Positions 39,397-48,466 of a stretch of 64,000 bases of DNA are shown here, in pieces. How positions within the stretch are numbered: the first letter of the stretch is position 1; each line of letters opens with the position of its first letter. Under the pieces are notes generated by a model. That model was not told where the DNA came from and did not search any database. It saw nothing but the letters and a program-made list of their open reading frames with translations. The translations under genes and the position numbers were made by a program. Source of the stretch: Amycolatopsis nigrescens CSC17Ta-90 (GTDB taxonomy: Bacteria; Actinomycetota; Actinomycetes; Mycobacteriales; Pseudonocardiaceae); the NCBI RefSeq assembly GCF_000384315.1, contig NZ_ARVW01000001.1, positions 2,365,746 through 2,429,745 of the forward strand, written 5' to 3'.

Positions 39397-40368
39397 GTGA
39401 ACACTGGAGCCCCCACCATGAGGACACCAGGTGAACTGGGTCTGTCCGAAGAGCCCGCGTCCGCCAAGCCGAAGGACCCGCCGGTCAGCCACCTGCGGGC
39501 GAAGCTGGACGCGCAGGTGCGTGCGTTGCTGGCGTACGAGCCCGGCACCCGTTCCGGCGCCGACCCCGAGGATCTGCACCAGATGCGGGTCGCGGTGCGG
39601 CGGATGCGCAGCGTGCTCAAACTCTCCGGCGACCTGCTCGGCGGCACCGCCGAGGGAGTGCGCGCGGACCTGAAATGGCTCGGCGCGGCGCTGGGCGAGG
39701 TGCGCGACTACGACGTGCTGATCGGGCACCTGCGCGAGACGGTGGCCACCTTCGAAGCTGTGGACCAGCCGGCCGCGAGCCGGCTGGTCCAGCTGTTCGT
39801 CGCCGAGCGGGCGACCGCGAAACGCCGGCTGAACAGGGTGCTCGGCAGCGCGCGGTACGCGACCCTGCTGCAGTCCGCCGCCCAGCTGGCGCGGACGCCG
39901 GAGCACGAGCCCGCGGTCTCCGACACAGGCGACCCGGCGGCCGCCCCCGCGCCAGCGGGAGCGGGCGATCTGGTGACCGGCCTGCGCAAGCCGTACCGGA
40001 AGCTCCGCAAGGCGGCCGCCGCGCTGCCCGCCAACCCGCCGGACGACGACCTGCACGCACTGCGGATCCATGGCAAACGTTTGCGCTACGCCACCGAACT
40101 GGCCGGCTCTGCCGCGAAGAAGAAGCAGTCTGAGCAGCTCAAAGCGCTGATCAGGGCCACGAAGGAGCTGCAGACCGTGCTCGGCGACCACCAGGACGCG
40201 GTGGTCGCCGCGGACCGGATGCGGGGCCTGCTCGAAGGCCAGGACCCGGCCGTCGCCTTCATCGCCGGCCGGATCGCGGAACGCGAGCTGACCCGCCGCA
40301 CGCACGCCCGCGCCGTCTGGCCGGACACCCTGGACGCCGTGCACTCCGCCGCCGCCCCCTTCCTGTGA
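39397..40368 (+). CDS. CHAD-domain protein
   Basis: 323 residues. The CHAD domain fills most of the protein: an N-terminal DLHQMRVAVRRMRSVLKLSG with conserved His/Arg, then DDDLHALRIHGKRLRYATEL and LGDHQDAVVAADRM. CHAD domains bind polyphosphate through basic helical faces. TAGTAT (39384-39389) lies 7 bases before GTG 39397, favouring a leaderless start there; ATG 39418 with GGAGC upstream is the alternative (316 residues). Confidence 0.85.
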   Translation: MNTGAPTMRTPGELGLSEEPASAKPKDPPVSHLRAKLDAQVRALLAYEPGTRSGADPEDLHQMRVAVRRMRSVLKLSGDLLGGTAEGVRADLKWLGAALGEVRDYDVLIGHLRETVATFEAVDQPAASRLVQLFVAERATAKRRLNRVLGSARYATLLQSAAQLARTPEHEPAVSDTGDPAAAPAPAGAGDLVTGLRKPYRKLRKAAAALPANPPDDDLHALRIHGKRLRYATELAGSAAKKKQSEQLKALIRATKELQTVLGDHQDAVVAADRMRGLLEGQDPAVAFIAGRIAERELTRRTHARAVWPDTLDAVHSAAAPFL

Positions 40369-40417
40369 TCCTTCTCCACAGCCCCAACTCCTGCCCCACC
40401 AGCCCCAAACCGGACAG

Positions 40418-40466
40418 GCCCAACGTGACGTTTGGCCAATAGAACGAGCCAAACGTCACGTTGGGC
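40418..40466. terminator. Perfect 19-bp hairpin between convergent CHAD and monooxygenase genes
   Basis: The arm at 40418-40436 (GCCCAACGTGACGTTTGGC) pairs exactly with 40448-40466 around an 11-base loop. It matches neither the A nor B family but has the same placement, between two convergent genes. Confidence 0.78.
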
Positions 40467-40506
40467 TCGCGCGCTTGGGGGCGGAGCGATTTGGGTGGCG
40501 GCGTGA

Positions 40507-41919
40507 TCAGGAGCGGGAGCCGACGTAGGAGTCGGGGCGGATGTGGAAAACGGCGGAGCCGGTGACGCCGTATGCCTCGAAGGCGTGGCCGTCGACGTCC
40601 AGATAAGCGCCCACAGTGTCCACAGTGGACGAACTACCGGGGCGCAGCACGGTGTGCACGTGCTCCCCGGTCAGCCCGGACCGGCCGCCGAAATCGAGCA
40701 CCGCGCCGTGCGGGCCGCGGAACAGGTCGAACAGGCGGAGGTCGCCGCCGCGAGGGTCCTTGAGCGGCGCGTCCGGGGCGCGATCGCCGGCGGCGAGCAC
40801 AGGTGACGTCTCCCCTTCGGCGCGGTAGCCGACGTCCAGCTGCCGGGTGTTCTCGCCGCGCTCGTGCGCGTCCGGGTCGCCCTCGGTGTACTTGCGCAGC
40901 AGCTCCGAGCTGATCCCGAGCACCCGCTCGGCCACCGCCCGCCGCTCGCGCTGGTAGCTGTCCAGCAGCTCCGGCGAGCCGTCCGCCAGCTTCCAGCCCA
41001 GGTTGTAGGCGTCCTGCACCCCGGTGTTCAGGCCCTGGCCGCCGGTCGGCGGGTGCACATGCGCCGCGTCACCGGCCAGGAACACCCGGCCGTCCCGGAA
41101 CCGCTCGGCCAGCCGGACGTTCGGCCGCCACACGGTCGACCAGGTCAGCTCGGTCAGCGGCACCGCTGCCGGACCGGCCAGCCGGTCGAACAGCTCCTGC
41201 AAGGTGGCCAGCGACGGCTCGCGGTCGGCCGCCAGCGGCGCGCCGAACTGGAAGGACCGGCCACCGGACAGCGGGGTCATCGCGATCCCGGCCATCGGGT
41301 CGTCCGCGGCGGCGAACCAGTGGCCCACCGAGTGGTCGAGCCGGTCCGCCCGCACGTCGCCGAGCAGCATCCGGATCGACTCGTCGGTGCTGCCTTCGAA
41401 GGCGATGCCGAGCGACTTGCGCACGAGGCTGCGACCGCCGTCCGCGCCGACCAGGTACTGGGAGCGCACGGTCTCGGCGCCGTTCAGGGTCGCGGTCACC
41501 CCGTCGGCGTCCTGGTCGAACCCGGTCAGCTCGGTACCCAGCTCGACGGTGACGCCGAAGCAGGCCAGCCGGTCGCGCAGGATCGCCTCGGTCCTGGACT
41601 GGCCGAGCATCCACGGGCTCGGGTACGGCCGCGACGGGGAAGGCTCGGCGACCGGGCTCATCCGCCGCTCGCCGACCACTTCCCCGCCGACGTGAACCCG
41701 CATCGGCACCGGCGCCATCCCGGCCGCCAGCACCTCGTCGACCACGCCGAGATCGTCGAAAACCTCCAGCGTGCGCGGTTGCAGCCCGTCCCCGCGCGAC
41801 CCGGCGAAGTACGTGTCGGCGCGCTCCACGATCCGCACCCCGATTCCCCGCCTGGCCAGGTCGATCGCCAGGGTCAGCCCGGTCGGTCCCGCTCCCGCGA
41901 TCAGCACGTCGATGTCCAT
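40507..41919 (-). CDS. FAD-dependent aromatic monooxygenase (PHBH-type)
   Basis: 470 residues. FAD-binding GAGPTGLTLAIDLARRGIGV at the N-terminus, the DG motif YLVGADGGRSLVRKSLGI, and GDAAHVHPPTGGQGLNTGVQ identify group A flavoprotein hydroxylases, similar to RdmE/PgaE-type polyketide or phenol hydroxylases. A thioredoxin-like C-terminal domain follows (about 375-470). The substrate is unknown. ATG at 41919 with AAGGGGAG 4-5 bases upstream. Divergent from a TetR gene with tandem palindromes between. Confidence 0.9.
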   Translation of the reverse strand: MDIDVLIAGAGPTGLTLAIDLARRGIGVRIVERADTYFAGSRGDGLQPRTLEVFDDLGVVDEVLAAGMAPVPMRVHVGGEVVGERRMSPVAEPSPSRPYPSPWMLGQSRTEAILRDRLACFGVTVELGTELTGFDQDADGVTATLNGAETVRSQYLVGADGGRSLVRKSLGIAFEGSTDESIRMLLGDVRADRLDHSVGHWFAAADDPMAGIAMTPLSGGRSFQFGAPLAADREPSLATLQELFDRLAGPAAVPLTELTWSTVWRPNVRLAERFRDGRVFLAGDAAHVHPPTGGQGLNTGVQDAYNLGWKLADGSPELLDSYQRERRAVAERVLGISSELLRKYTEGDPDAHERGENTRQLDVGYRAEGETSPVLAAGDRAPDAPLKDPRGGDLRLFDLFRGPHGAVLDFGGRSGLTGEHVHTVLRPGSSSTVDTVGAYLDVDGHAFEAYGVTGSAVFHIRPDSYVGSRS

Positions 41920-41933
41920 CGTCTCCCCTTGGG

Positions 41934-41962
41934 TGAATTTTGATTCAGTGAATTTAAGTTCA
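41934..41962. promoter_or_regulatory. Tandem operator palindromes between monooxygenase and TetR genes
   Basis: TGAATTTTGATTCA (41934-41947; TGAAT/ATTCA arms) and TGAATTTAAGTTCA (41949-41962; 12 of 14 positions symmetric) repeat at 15-bp spacing. They lie directly between the divergent starts and stand out as A/T-rich. Probable TetR binding site. Confidence 0.65.
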
Positions 41963-42000
41963 TCATGCGCGCTGCTAGCGTGCCCGTCAAGGAGGCGGGG

Positions 42001-42615
42001 ATGGGGCGCAAGGAACAGGCCGCGGAGACGGAGGTGGCCCTCAAGGAGGCCGCCAAACGGCTGTTCGCCGAGCGGGGCTACCTGAACACCAAGATCACCG
42101 ACATCACCACGTCGGCTGGCCGCGCGGCCGGGTCGTTCTACAACCACTTCGCGGGCAAGGAAGAGCTGCTCGAGGCGCTGCTGGCCGATCTGTCCGCCGC
42201 CGCGGACGAGACGGTCTCCGCCACGGACACCGAGCACAACCCCGACTTCACCGACCCGGCCGCGGTCCGCTGGCACATCCGCGGCTACTGGCTGTTCTAC
42301 CGGGAGAACGCGGCGGTCATGCTCGCGCTGCGGCAGGCCGCGATGGTGAACGAGGAGTTCGGCCGCAAACTGGTCCGCTTCGGCGCCACCGAACAAGCCG
42401 ACGTCGCCGGCCACCTCGACTACATCTCCAGGGCCGGGCTACGCCTGCCCGGCGAGCCGGGCGCGGCGCTCACCATGATGTACGGGGTGGTGGAGCAGTT
42501 CATGCAGCAGCGGATGCTCGGCGGCAACCCGGCCCTGACCGAGCTGTCCGACGAAGCGGCGATCGAAACGCTGACCCGGTTCGTCTACCGCGGGCTGACC
42601 GGCCGGGACTACTGA
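42001..42615 (+). CDS. TetR/AcrR family regulator
   Basis: 204 residues. HTH region LFAERGYLNTKITDITTSAG and SFYNHFAGKEELLEALLADL (about 17-63), then a helical ligand domain. The ATG at 42001 is chosen because AAGGAGG lies 5 bases upstream; an earlier in-frame ATG at 41965 has no site and would start inside the operator region. It probably represses the divergent monooxygenase. Confidence 0.9.
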   Translation: MGRKEQAAETEVALKEAAKRLFAERGYLNTKITDITTSAGRAAGSFYNHFAGKEELLEALLADLSAAADETVSATDTEHNPDFTDPAAVRWHIRGYWLFYRENAAVMLALRQAAMVNEEFGRKLVRFGATEQADVAGHLDYISRAGLRLPGEPGAALTMMYGVVEQFMQQRMLGGNPALTELSDEAAIETLTRFVYRGLTGRDY

Positions 42616-43700
42616 GCCAGCCGGTCGGCCGCCGCCTGCACGCGCTCGTCGGTCGCGGTCAGCGCGATCCGCACGTGCTGTTTGCCCGACGGGCCGTAGA
42701 AGGTGCCCGGCGCGGCCAGGATGCCGAGGCCGGCGAGCCAGTCCACGGTGGCCCAGGCATCTTCGTCGCGGGTGGCCCACAGGTACAGCCCGGCCTCCGA
42801 ATGGTCGATCCGAAAACCGCTGTCCAGCAACGCTTTCCGCAACACCGTCCGGCGCCGCGCGTAACGCTCCCGCTGGGCGGCCAGCGCCTCGTCGTCGGTC
42901 AGCGCGGCGACCATCGCCTCCTGCACCGGGCGCGGCACGATCATGCCGGCGTGCTTGCGCGCCGCGAGCAGGCCGGCCACCAGCTCCGGGTCGCCGGTCA
43001 CGAAACCGGCCCGGTAGCTGGCCAGGTTCGCCGACTTGGACAGCGAGTGCACGGCCAGCAGGTTGTCCAGCCGCCCACCGTGCACCGACGGATGCAGCAG
43101 CGACAGCGGCTCGCCTTCCCAGCCCAGCGCCAGATAGCACTCGTCGGAGGCGACGATCACGTCCCGCTCACGGGCCCACTCGACCACCTTGCGCAGGTGC
43201 TCGACGCCGAGCATCCGGCCGGTCGGGTTGGACGGCGAGTTCAGCCAGATCATCGCCGGGCGCTGCGGGCCAAGCGCGGTCAGCCCGTCCGCGCGCAGCA
43301 CCTGCGCGCCGGCCATCAGCACCCCGACCTCGTAGGTCGGATAGGCCAGTTCGGGAATGACCACGGTGTCGCCGGGGCCGAAGCCGAGCAACCGCGGCAG
43401 CCAGGCGACCAGTTCCTTGGAGCCGATGGTGGGCAGCACCGCCGCCGGGTCGATGCCGTCGATACCGTGCCGTCGGCGCAGCGCGTCGATCGCTGCGCTG
43501 CGCAGCGCCGGGGTGCCGTGCGTGGCCGGGTAGCCGGGAAGGTCGGAGACCGAGGCCAGCGCGTCCCGGATACCGGCAGGCACCGGGTCGACCGGGGTGC
43601 CGATCGACAGGTCGACGATTCCGTCGGGATGCGCTTTGGCCTTGGAGCCGTACTCGGCGAGGGCGTCCCAGGGGAAGTCTGGCAGGCGAACCCGGCTCAT
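42609..43700 (-). CDS. dapC: N-succinyl-diaminopimelate aminotransferase
   Basis: 363 residues. Fold-type I aminotransferase: substrate-side DLSIGTPVDPVP, NSPSNPTGRMLG, DECYLALGWEGE and the PLP lysine in HSLSKSANLASYRAGF. DapC converts N-succinyl-2-amino-6-ketopimelate to N-succinyl-LL-DAP. Overlaps the ferredoxin gene by four bases (ATGA), the same fdxC-dapC order as Rv1177-Rv1178. Confidence 0.92.
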   Translation of the reverse strand: MSRVRLPDFPWDALAEYGSKAKAHPDGIVDLSIGTPVDPVPAGIRDALASVSDLPGYPATHGTPALRSAAIDALRRRHGIDGIDPAAVLPTIGSKELVAWLPRLLGFGPGDTVVIPELAYPTYEVGVLMAGAQVLRADGLTALGPQRPAMIWLNSPSNPTGRMLGVEHLRKVVEWARERDVIVASDECYLALGWEGEPLSLLHPSVHGGRLDNLLAVHSLSKSANLASYRAGFVTGDPELVAGLLAARKHAGMIVPRPVQEAMVAALTDDEALAAQRERYARRRTVLRKALLDSGFRIDHSEAGLYLWATRDEDAWATVDWLAGLGILAAPGTFYGPSGKQHVRIALTATDERVQAAADRLAQ

Positions 43701-44017
43701 TCGCCCTGCGGCGGCAGTTCCTTGATGAACCCCGGGTCGTGGCTGGTCTTGCCCACCTTGGACGCGCCACCCGGCGAGCCGAGCTCATCGAAGAAGTCGA
43801 CGTTGGCCTTGGTGTACTTCGACCACTCGTCGGGCACGTCGTCCTCGTAGTAGATGGCCTCCACCGGGCAGACCGGCTCGCAGGCACCACAGTCGACGCA
43901 CTCGTCGGGGTGGATGTACAGCATCCGGTCGCCCTCGTAGATGCAATCGACGGGGCATTCGTCGATGCACGCCTTGTCGAGCACATCGACGCAGGGCTCG
44001 GCGATCACGTAGGTCAC
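43697..44017 (-). CDS. fdxC: Seven-iron ferredoxin FdxC
   Basis: 106 residues. Cysteines in CVDVLDKACIDECPVDCIY and CVDCGACEPVCP match a 3Fe-4S plus 4Fe-4S ferredoxin of the actinobacterial FdxC/FdxA type, with a C-terminal extension. An electron carrier for cytosolic oxidoreductases; its partner here is unknown. GTG at 44017 with AGGAG 7 bases upstream. Coupled to dapC. Confidence 0.93.
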   Translation of the reverse strand: MTYVIAEPCVDVLDKACIDECPVDCIYEGDRMLYIHPDECVDCGACEPVCPVEAIYYEDDVPDEWSKYTKANVDFFDELGSPGGASKVGKTSHDPGFIKELPPQGE

Positions 44018-44174
44018 TGCGCACTCCTGCTTTTCGTCCGTTGTCCGCGCTTGCGGACATTACGCGGCCTTGGCGGGCAACGAGCGGTTAGGCAACCCTT
44101 AATGTGGGCCGCTAAGCCAGCGCGAAAACCCTCTTCCCCAGTGTTCTAACCGGAGCATACCCCCAGTATGGGAG

Positions 44175-44396
44175 CTACTCGCGGCCCTGATCACTGGGAT
44201 TCTGACGCGGGGTCTCGGGATTTTTGGCCCGCTTCGGGGGCGGCGTGCGCTTGTCACCGGTGACCACGAAGCGTGGCCGCTGGGACTGCGGTTCGCCGTC
44301 CTCGCCCTGTTTGGCGCTGAGCGCGCGGTTGAAGTTGTCCGCGATTTCGCCGACCAGGTCCTCGTTGTGCCGGTCGTCCTTGCGTGCGATGCTCAT
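44175..44396 (-). CDS. Small hydrophilic protein of unknown function
   Basis: 73 residues, no recognised domain. The first half (ARKDDRHNEDLVGEIADNFN, RALSAKQGE) is helical and the second half is basic and proline-rich (KRTPPPKRAKNPETPRQNPS). ATG at 44396 with GGAGGG 5 bases upstream. Divergent from the GNAT-fbiAB set. The reading frame and start site look genuine, but the role is not known. Confidence 0.65.
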   Translation of the reverse strand: MSIARKDDRHNEDLVGEIADNFNRALSAKQGEDGEPQSQRPRFVVTGDKRTPPPKRAKNPETPRQNPSDQGRE

Positions 44397-44435
44397 CGGC
44401 CCTCCGTGTCCGGTCCCTCTGGGCACAATGTAGTC

Positions 44436-45188
44436 GTGCACTCCAGCGAGACGATCGAACGAGCCTGCGCGGACGCCTGGCCGGCACTGGTCGAGGACAA
44501 GATCGGAGACTGGCGGCTGCGCGCCGCGGACGGCTTCACCGGCCGTGCCAACAGTGCGCTGGCCGTCGGCGATCCCGGCGTCGCCGTGCCCGAGGCGCTG
44601 CGCCTGGTTTGTGAATTCGCCCACAGGAACCACATTCCGCCGGTGGTCCAGGTGCTCTCGGGCAGCGGGACCGAACGGGAGATCCAGGCCGCCGGCTGGG
44701 TGCCGAACACCGGGCACGCCGCCGGGCACCTGGTGAGCGTGCTGCTCGGCCGGCCCGGCGAGGCGGACTCACCCGGCGTCACCGTGCTCGACGAACCCAC
44801 TCCCGGCTGGTGGGAGCTGACCGCGGGCACCGCGACGCCCACGGCAGCGGAACGCCACGTGCTCACCACCGGTGAGATCGGCTACGGGGTCGCCGTGGTG
44901 GACGGCGTCACCGCGGGTGTGGTGCGGGCCGCGATAGCCGCCGACCTGCTACACATCAGCAGGCTGGCGGTGCATCCGGACTTCCGGCGCCGTGGCCTGG
45001 CCACGCTGCTGATGAACGCGGCCGGCACCTGGGGCCGGTCACGCGGCGCGACGGCGTGCGTGTTGCAGGTCGCGGTGGACAACGGCTCGGCTTTGGCGCT
45101 GTACGCCGGACTGGGCTTCACCGAACATCACCGGTACCGATACTGGGTGCCCGCACCCACCGACGCGTGCGAGGATCCGACACTGTGA
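44436..45188 (+). CDS. GNAT-family N-acetyltransferase
   Basis: 250 residues. The C-terminal GNAT fold shows motif A ISRLAVHPDFRRRGLATLLM (acetyl-CoA pyrophosphate loop) and motif B NGSALALYAGLGFTEHHRYR. The N-terminal ~110 residues are a less conserved second GNAT-like half. GTG at 44436 with CACAAT 6 bases upstream. Its stop overlaps the fbiA GTG (GTGA), tying it to F420 synthesis by translation, though no acetylation step in that pathway is known. Confidence 0.87.
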   Translation: MHSSETIERACADAWPALVEDKIGDWRLRAADGFTGRANSALAVGDPGVAVPEALRLVCEFAHRNHIPPVVQVLSGSGTEREIQAAGWVPNTGHAAGHLVSVLLGRPGEADSPGVTVLDEPTPGWWELTAGTATPTAAERHVLTTGEIGYGVAVVDGVTAGVVRAAIAADLLHISRLAVHPDFRRRGLATLLMNAAGTWGRSRGATACVLQVAVDNGSALALYAGLGFTEHHRYRYWVPAPTDACEDPTL

Positions 45189-46186
45189 AGGTTGTCGTGA
45201 TAGTCGGCGGAGTGGGCGGCGCCCGGTTCCTGCTCGGCGTGAAGGCCGCGCTCGGCCTGCCCCCGATCGGGGAAGCCGAAGACGGGGCGGAGCATGAAAT
45301 CACCGCTTTGGTGAACACCGGGGACGACGTCTGGCTGCACGGCCTGCGGATCTGCCCCGACCTGGACACCTGCATGTACACCCTGGGCGGCGGCATCGAC
45401 ACCGCCCGCGGCTGGGGACATGCCGGGGAGACCTGGACGGTGAAGGAGGAGCTGGCGGCCTACGACGCCGAGCCGAGCTGGTTCGGCCTCGGCGACAAGG
45501 ACATCGCCACCCACCTGATCCGGTCCAGGATGCTGCGGGCCGGGTATCCGCTCTCCGCGGTCACCGAGGCGCTCTGCGCCAGGTGGCGGCCGGGGGTCCG
45601 GCTGCTGCCGATGTCGGACGACCGGGTGGAGACGCACGTGGTGGTGGACGACCCGGATGAACAGGGGCAGCGCAAGGCGCTGCACTTCCAGGAATGGTGG
45701 GTGCGCTACCGGGCGGAGCTGCCGGCGCACTCGATCGTGCCGGTCGGCGCGGACGAGTCCTCGCCGGGGCCGGGGGTGCTGGACGCGATCGGCGAGGCGG
45801 ACGCGGTGCTGTTCGCGCCGTCCAACCCGGTGGTGTCGGTTGGCACCGTGCTGTCCGTGCCGGGGGTGCGGGACGCCCTGCGCAAGACCGGTGCCGGCGT
45901 GGTCGGCATCTCCCCGATCATCGGCGGCAAACCCTTGCGCGGCATGGCCGACGCCTGCCTGACCGCGATCGGCGTGGAGACCTCCGCGGAGGCGGTCGGG
46001 CGGCACTACGGCTCGCGGCAGACCTCCGACGAGGGCCTGCTGGACGGCTGGCTGGTGTCCTCCGGCGAGTCCGTGGACGTACCGGGGGTCGCCGTGCGGG
46101 CGGTCCCGCTGGTCATGTCCGATGTGGACGCAACGGCGGCGATGGCGCGCGCGGCACTGCACCTTTCCGGAGTGGACCTTGACTGA
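45185..46186 (+). CDS. fbiA: F420 biosynthesis phosphotransferase FbiA
   Basis: 333 residues. [20 protein letters not shown] at the N-terminus and [20 protein letters not shown] are FbiA/CofD signatures. The enzyme joins the phosphoenolpyruvyl (or lactyl) guanylyl donor to the deazaflavin FO, giving (dehydro)F420-0. GTG start overlaps the GNAT stop. FbiB follows, overlapping by eight bases. Confidence 0.94.
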   Translation: MKVVVIVGGVGGARFLLGVKAALGLPPIGEAEDGAEHEITALVNTGDDVWLHGLRICPDLDTCMYTLGGGIDTARGWGHAGETWTVKEELAAYDAEPSWFGLGDKDIATHLIRSRMLRAGYPLSAVTEALCARWRPGVRLLPMSDDRVETHVVVDDPDEQGQRKALHFQEWWVRYRAELPAHSIVPVGADESSPGPGVLDAIGEADAVLFAPSNPVVSVGTVLSVPGVRDALRKTGAGVVGISPIIGGKPLRGMADACLTAIGVETSAEAVGRHYGSRQTSDEGLLDGWLVSSGESVDVPGVAVRAVPLVMSDVDATAAMARAALHLSGVDLD

Positions 46187-47519
46187 TCACGCGGCGAGCC
46201 GGCTGGAGATCCTGCCGGTGGAAGGACTGCCCGAGTTCCGGCCCGGCGACGACCTGACCGGCGCGATCGCGGACGCGGCCCGCTGGCTGCGCTCCGGCGA
46301 CGTGGTGGTGGTGACCAGCAAGGTGGTGTCCAAGATCGAGGGCAGGCTGGTCACCGTGCCCGCCGATCCCGAGGCGAGGGACGCGGCGCGGCGGAAGCTG
46401 ATCGAGGAGGAGTCGGTCCGGGTGATCGCCAGGATCGGCCGTACCGCGATCACCCAGAACCGGCTCGGCATCGTGCAGGCCGCGGCCGGGGTGGACGCCT
46501 CCAACGTGGCCACCAACGAGGTGGCGCTGCTGCCCGCCGACCCGGACGCCAGCGCACTCGCCCTGCGCAACGGCCTGCGCGAGCGGCTCGGGGTGGAGGT
46601 CGCGGTGGTCATCACCGACACAATGGGCCGCGCGTGGCGGGTCGGCCAGACCGACGCCGCGATCGGCGCCAGCGGGGTCGAGGTGCTGCACTCCTACGCC
46701 GGTGAGGTGGACGTACAGGGCAACGAGCTGGCGGTCACCGAGGTGGCGATCGCGGACGAGCTGGCCGCGGCGGCCGACCTGGTCAAGGGCAAACTCGGCG
46801 GCAACCCGGTTGCGATCGTCCGCGGTCTGTCCCTTGTGGACTCGCAGGCCACGGCGAAGGACCTGGTCCGTCCGGTGGACGAGGACCTGTTCCGGCTCGG
46901 CACCACCGAGGCGATCGCGCAGGGCCGCCGGGAGGCGGTGCTCACCCGCCGCTCGGTCCGCCGGTTCAGCGCCGAGCCGGTCGACCCCGAGGTGCTGCGC
47001 CGCGCGATCGGTGCCGCGCTCACCGCGCCCGCGCCGCACCACACCCGGCCGGTGCGGTTCGTCTGGCTGCGCGAGCCGGGCCTGCGGCGCAAGCTGCTGG
47101 AAGCGATGCGCGAGGACTGGCGGGCCGACCTGGCCGGCGACGAGTTCACCGAGGCGCAGATCGCCAAGCGGCTCAGCCGCGGCGACATCCTGTTCGACGC
47201 GCCGGAGGTGGTTATCCCGTTCCTGGTGCCCGAGGGCGCGCACACCTATCCGGACGCGCGGCGCAACGCCTGCGAGCACACCATGTTCACGGTCGCCGCC
47301 GGTGCCGCGGTGCAGGGCCTGCTGGTGGCGCTGGCCGCGGAGGAGATCGGCTCCTGCTGGATCGGCTCCACCATCTTCGCCGCGGACGTGGTGCGCGGGA
47401 CGCTGGGCCTTGACGCGGGCTGGCAGCCGCTGGGCGCGGTGGCCATCGGCCATCCGGTGGACGGCCCGCCGCAGCCGCGACCGCCGCGCGAACTAGGTGA
47501 GGGGTTGCTAGAGCTGTGA
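46179..47519 (+). CDS. fbiB: Bifunctional F420:gamma-glutamyl ligase / FMN reductase FbiB
   Basis: 446 residues (M. tuberculosis FbiB: 448). N-terminal CofE-like ligase (about 1-245; [36 protein letters not shown]) adds the polyglutamate tail. The C-terminal nitroreductase-like domain (from about 255; [28 protein letters not shown]) binds FMN and reduces dehydro-F420-0. TTG at 46179 is chosen because GGAG lies 6 bases upstream and the length then fits the family. Confidence 0.93.
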   Translation: MTDHAASRLEILPVEGLPEFRPGDDLTGAIADAARWLRSGDVVVVTSKVVSKIEGRLVTVPADPEARDAARRKLIEEESVRVIARIGRTAITQNRLGIVQAAAGVDASNVATNEVALLPADPDASALALRNGLRERLGVEVAVVITDTMGRAWRVGQTDAAIGASGVEVLHSYAGEVDVQGNELAVTEVAIADELAAAADLVKGKLGGNPVAIVRGLSLVDSQATAKDLVRPVDEDLFRLGTTEAIAQGRREAVLTRRSVRRFSAEPVDPEVLRRAIGAALTAPAPHHTRPVRFVWLREPGLRRKLLEAMREDWRADLAGDEFTEAQIAKRLSRGDILFDAPEVVIPFLVPEGAHTYPDARRNACEHTMFTVAAGAAVQGLLVALAAEEIGSCWIGSTIFAADVVRGTLGLDAGWQPLGAVAIGHPVDGPPQPRPPRELGEGLLEL

Positions 47520-48052
47520 GTTTGCACGAAGAAGCACTGTCCACTCTGGACAAATGGCGGCCGGACACGGCCGCGCAGGAGTCGCTGCGCCAGGCGTTCC
47601 TCGGCTTCCTGTCGGCGCGGGAGGACTCCTGCACGCGCTCCTGCGAAGCGGGGCATCTGACCGCGTCGGCGGTGGTGCTCGACGCCGACGGCGAGCGGGT
47701 GCTGCTCACCCTGCACCCGCGGGTCGGGCGCTGGCTGCAGCTCGGCGGGCACTGCGAGCCGGAGGACGGCACGCTGGCCGAGGCGGCGCTGCGGGAGGCC
47801 GGCGAGGAGTCCGGGCTGAGCGGGCTGACCATCGAGCCGGAGCCGGTCCACCTGGACGTGCACCCGATCACCTGCTCGCTCGGCGTGCCGACCAGGCACT
47901 TCGACGTGCGTTTCGTGGTGCGGGCGCCGCGCGGCGCGGAACCGGTGCGCAGCGACGAGTCCGAGGATCTCCGCTGGTGGCCGCTTGGCGCGCTGCCGGC
48001 CGGCTCGGAGGACCTCAACGAGCTCTTCGCCGCCGCCACCCACCGGCCGTAG
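47516..48052 (+). CDS. NUDIX hydrolase
   Basis: 178 residues. The Nudix box [20 protein letters not shown] then EESGL (about 79-103) is complete for metal-dependent pyrophosphate cleavage. The substrate (nucleotide sugar, ADP-ribose or damaged nucleotide) is not deducible. GTG overlaps the fbiB stop (GTGA), making it the fourth gene of the coupled GNAT-fbiA-fbiB-NUDIX run. Confidence 0.88.
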   Translation: MSLHEEALSTLDKWRPDTAAQESLRQAFLGFLSAREDSCTRSCEAGHLTASAVVLDADGERVLLTLHPRVGRWLQLGGHCEPEDGTLAEAALREAGEESGLSGLTIEPEPVHLDVHPITCSLGVPTRHFDVRFVVRAPRGAEPVRSDESEDLRWWPLGALPAGSEDLNELFAAATHRP

Positions 48053-48085
48053 CAGCTCGCGCACGATCGGGATTACCGTGGTCCG

Positions 48086-48442
48086 GTGATCGTCAGCGTG
48101 GACAGCACCTCCCCGGTACCGCCGTACGAACAGGTGCGCGCCGGCCTGGCAGGCCGGATCAACGACGGTTCGCTGCCGGTCGGCGCCAAGCTGCCCACCG
48201 TGCGCAAGCTGGCCGCCGACCTCGGCATCGCGCCGAACACCATCGCCCGCGCCTACCGGGAGCTGGAGGAGGCCGGGCTGATCGAGACGAGGGGCCGGGC
48301 CGGCAGTTTCGTCGGCGCCTCGGGCGACGAGAGCCGCCGTCGTGCCCAGCAGGCCGCCGTCGAGTACGCCGCGATCGCCCGCCGCCTCGGACTATCCACC
48401 GAAGAGGCGCTCACCATCGTCCGCGCTGCCCTGGACCGCTGA
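48086..48442 (+). CDS. GntR-family regulator, short YtrA-type
   Basis: 118 residues: winged HTH (about 10-75; PPYEQVRAGLAGRINDGSLP, GIAPNTIARAYRELEEAGLI) plus only a ~40-residue helical tail for dimerisation, the YtrA subfamily plan. Such regulators usually control adjacent ABC transporters, but none is next to it. GTG start with TACCGT 6 bases upstream. A single-arm family-B element begins right after its stop. Confidence 0.88.
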   Translation: MIVSVDSTSPVPPYEQVRAGLAGRINDGSLPVGAKLPTVRKLAADLGIAPNTIARAYRELEEAGLIETRGRAGSFVGASGDESRRRAQQAAVEYAAIARRLGLSTEEALTIVRAALDR

Positions 48443-48465
48443 GGGCAAAAAGTCGGCTATTTGCC
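48443..48465. repeat. Family-B element, single arm
   Basis: The 23 bases match one arm of the B palindromes at 23919-23941 and 36730-36752. The partner arm is missing, but AGGGCAAA (48442-48449) and TTTGCCCT (48460-48467) still make an 8-bp hairpin. It sits between the convergent GntR and glycosylase stops. Confidence 0.8.
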
Positions 48466-48466
48466 C

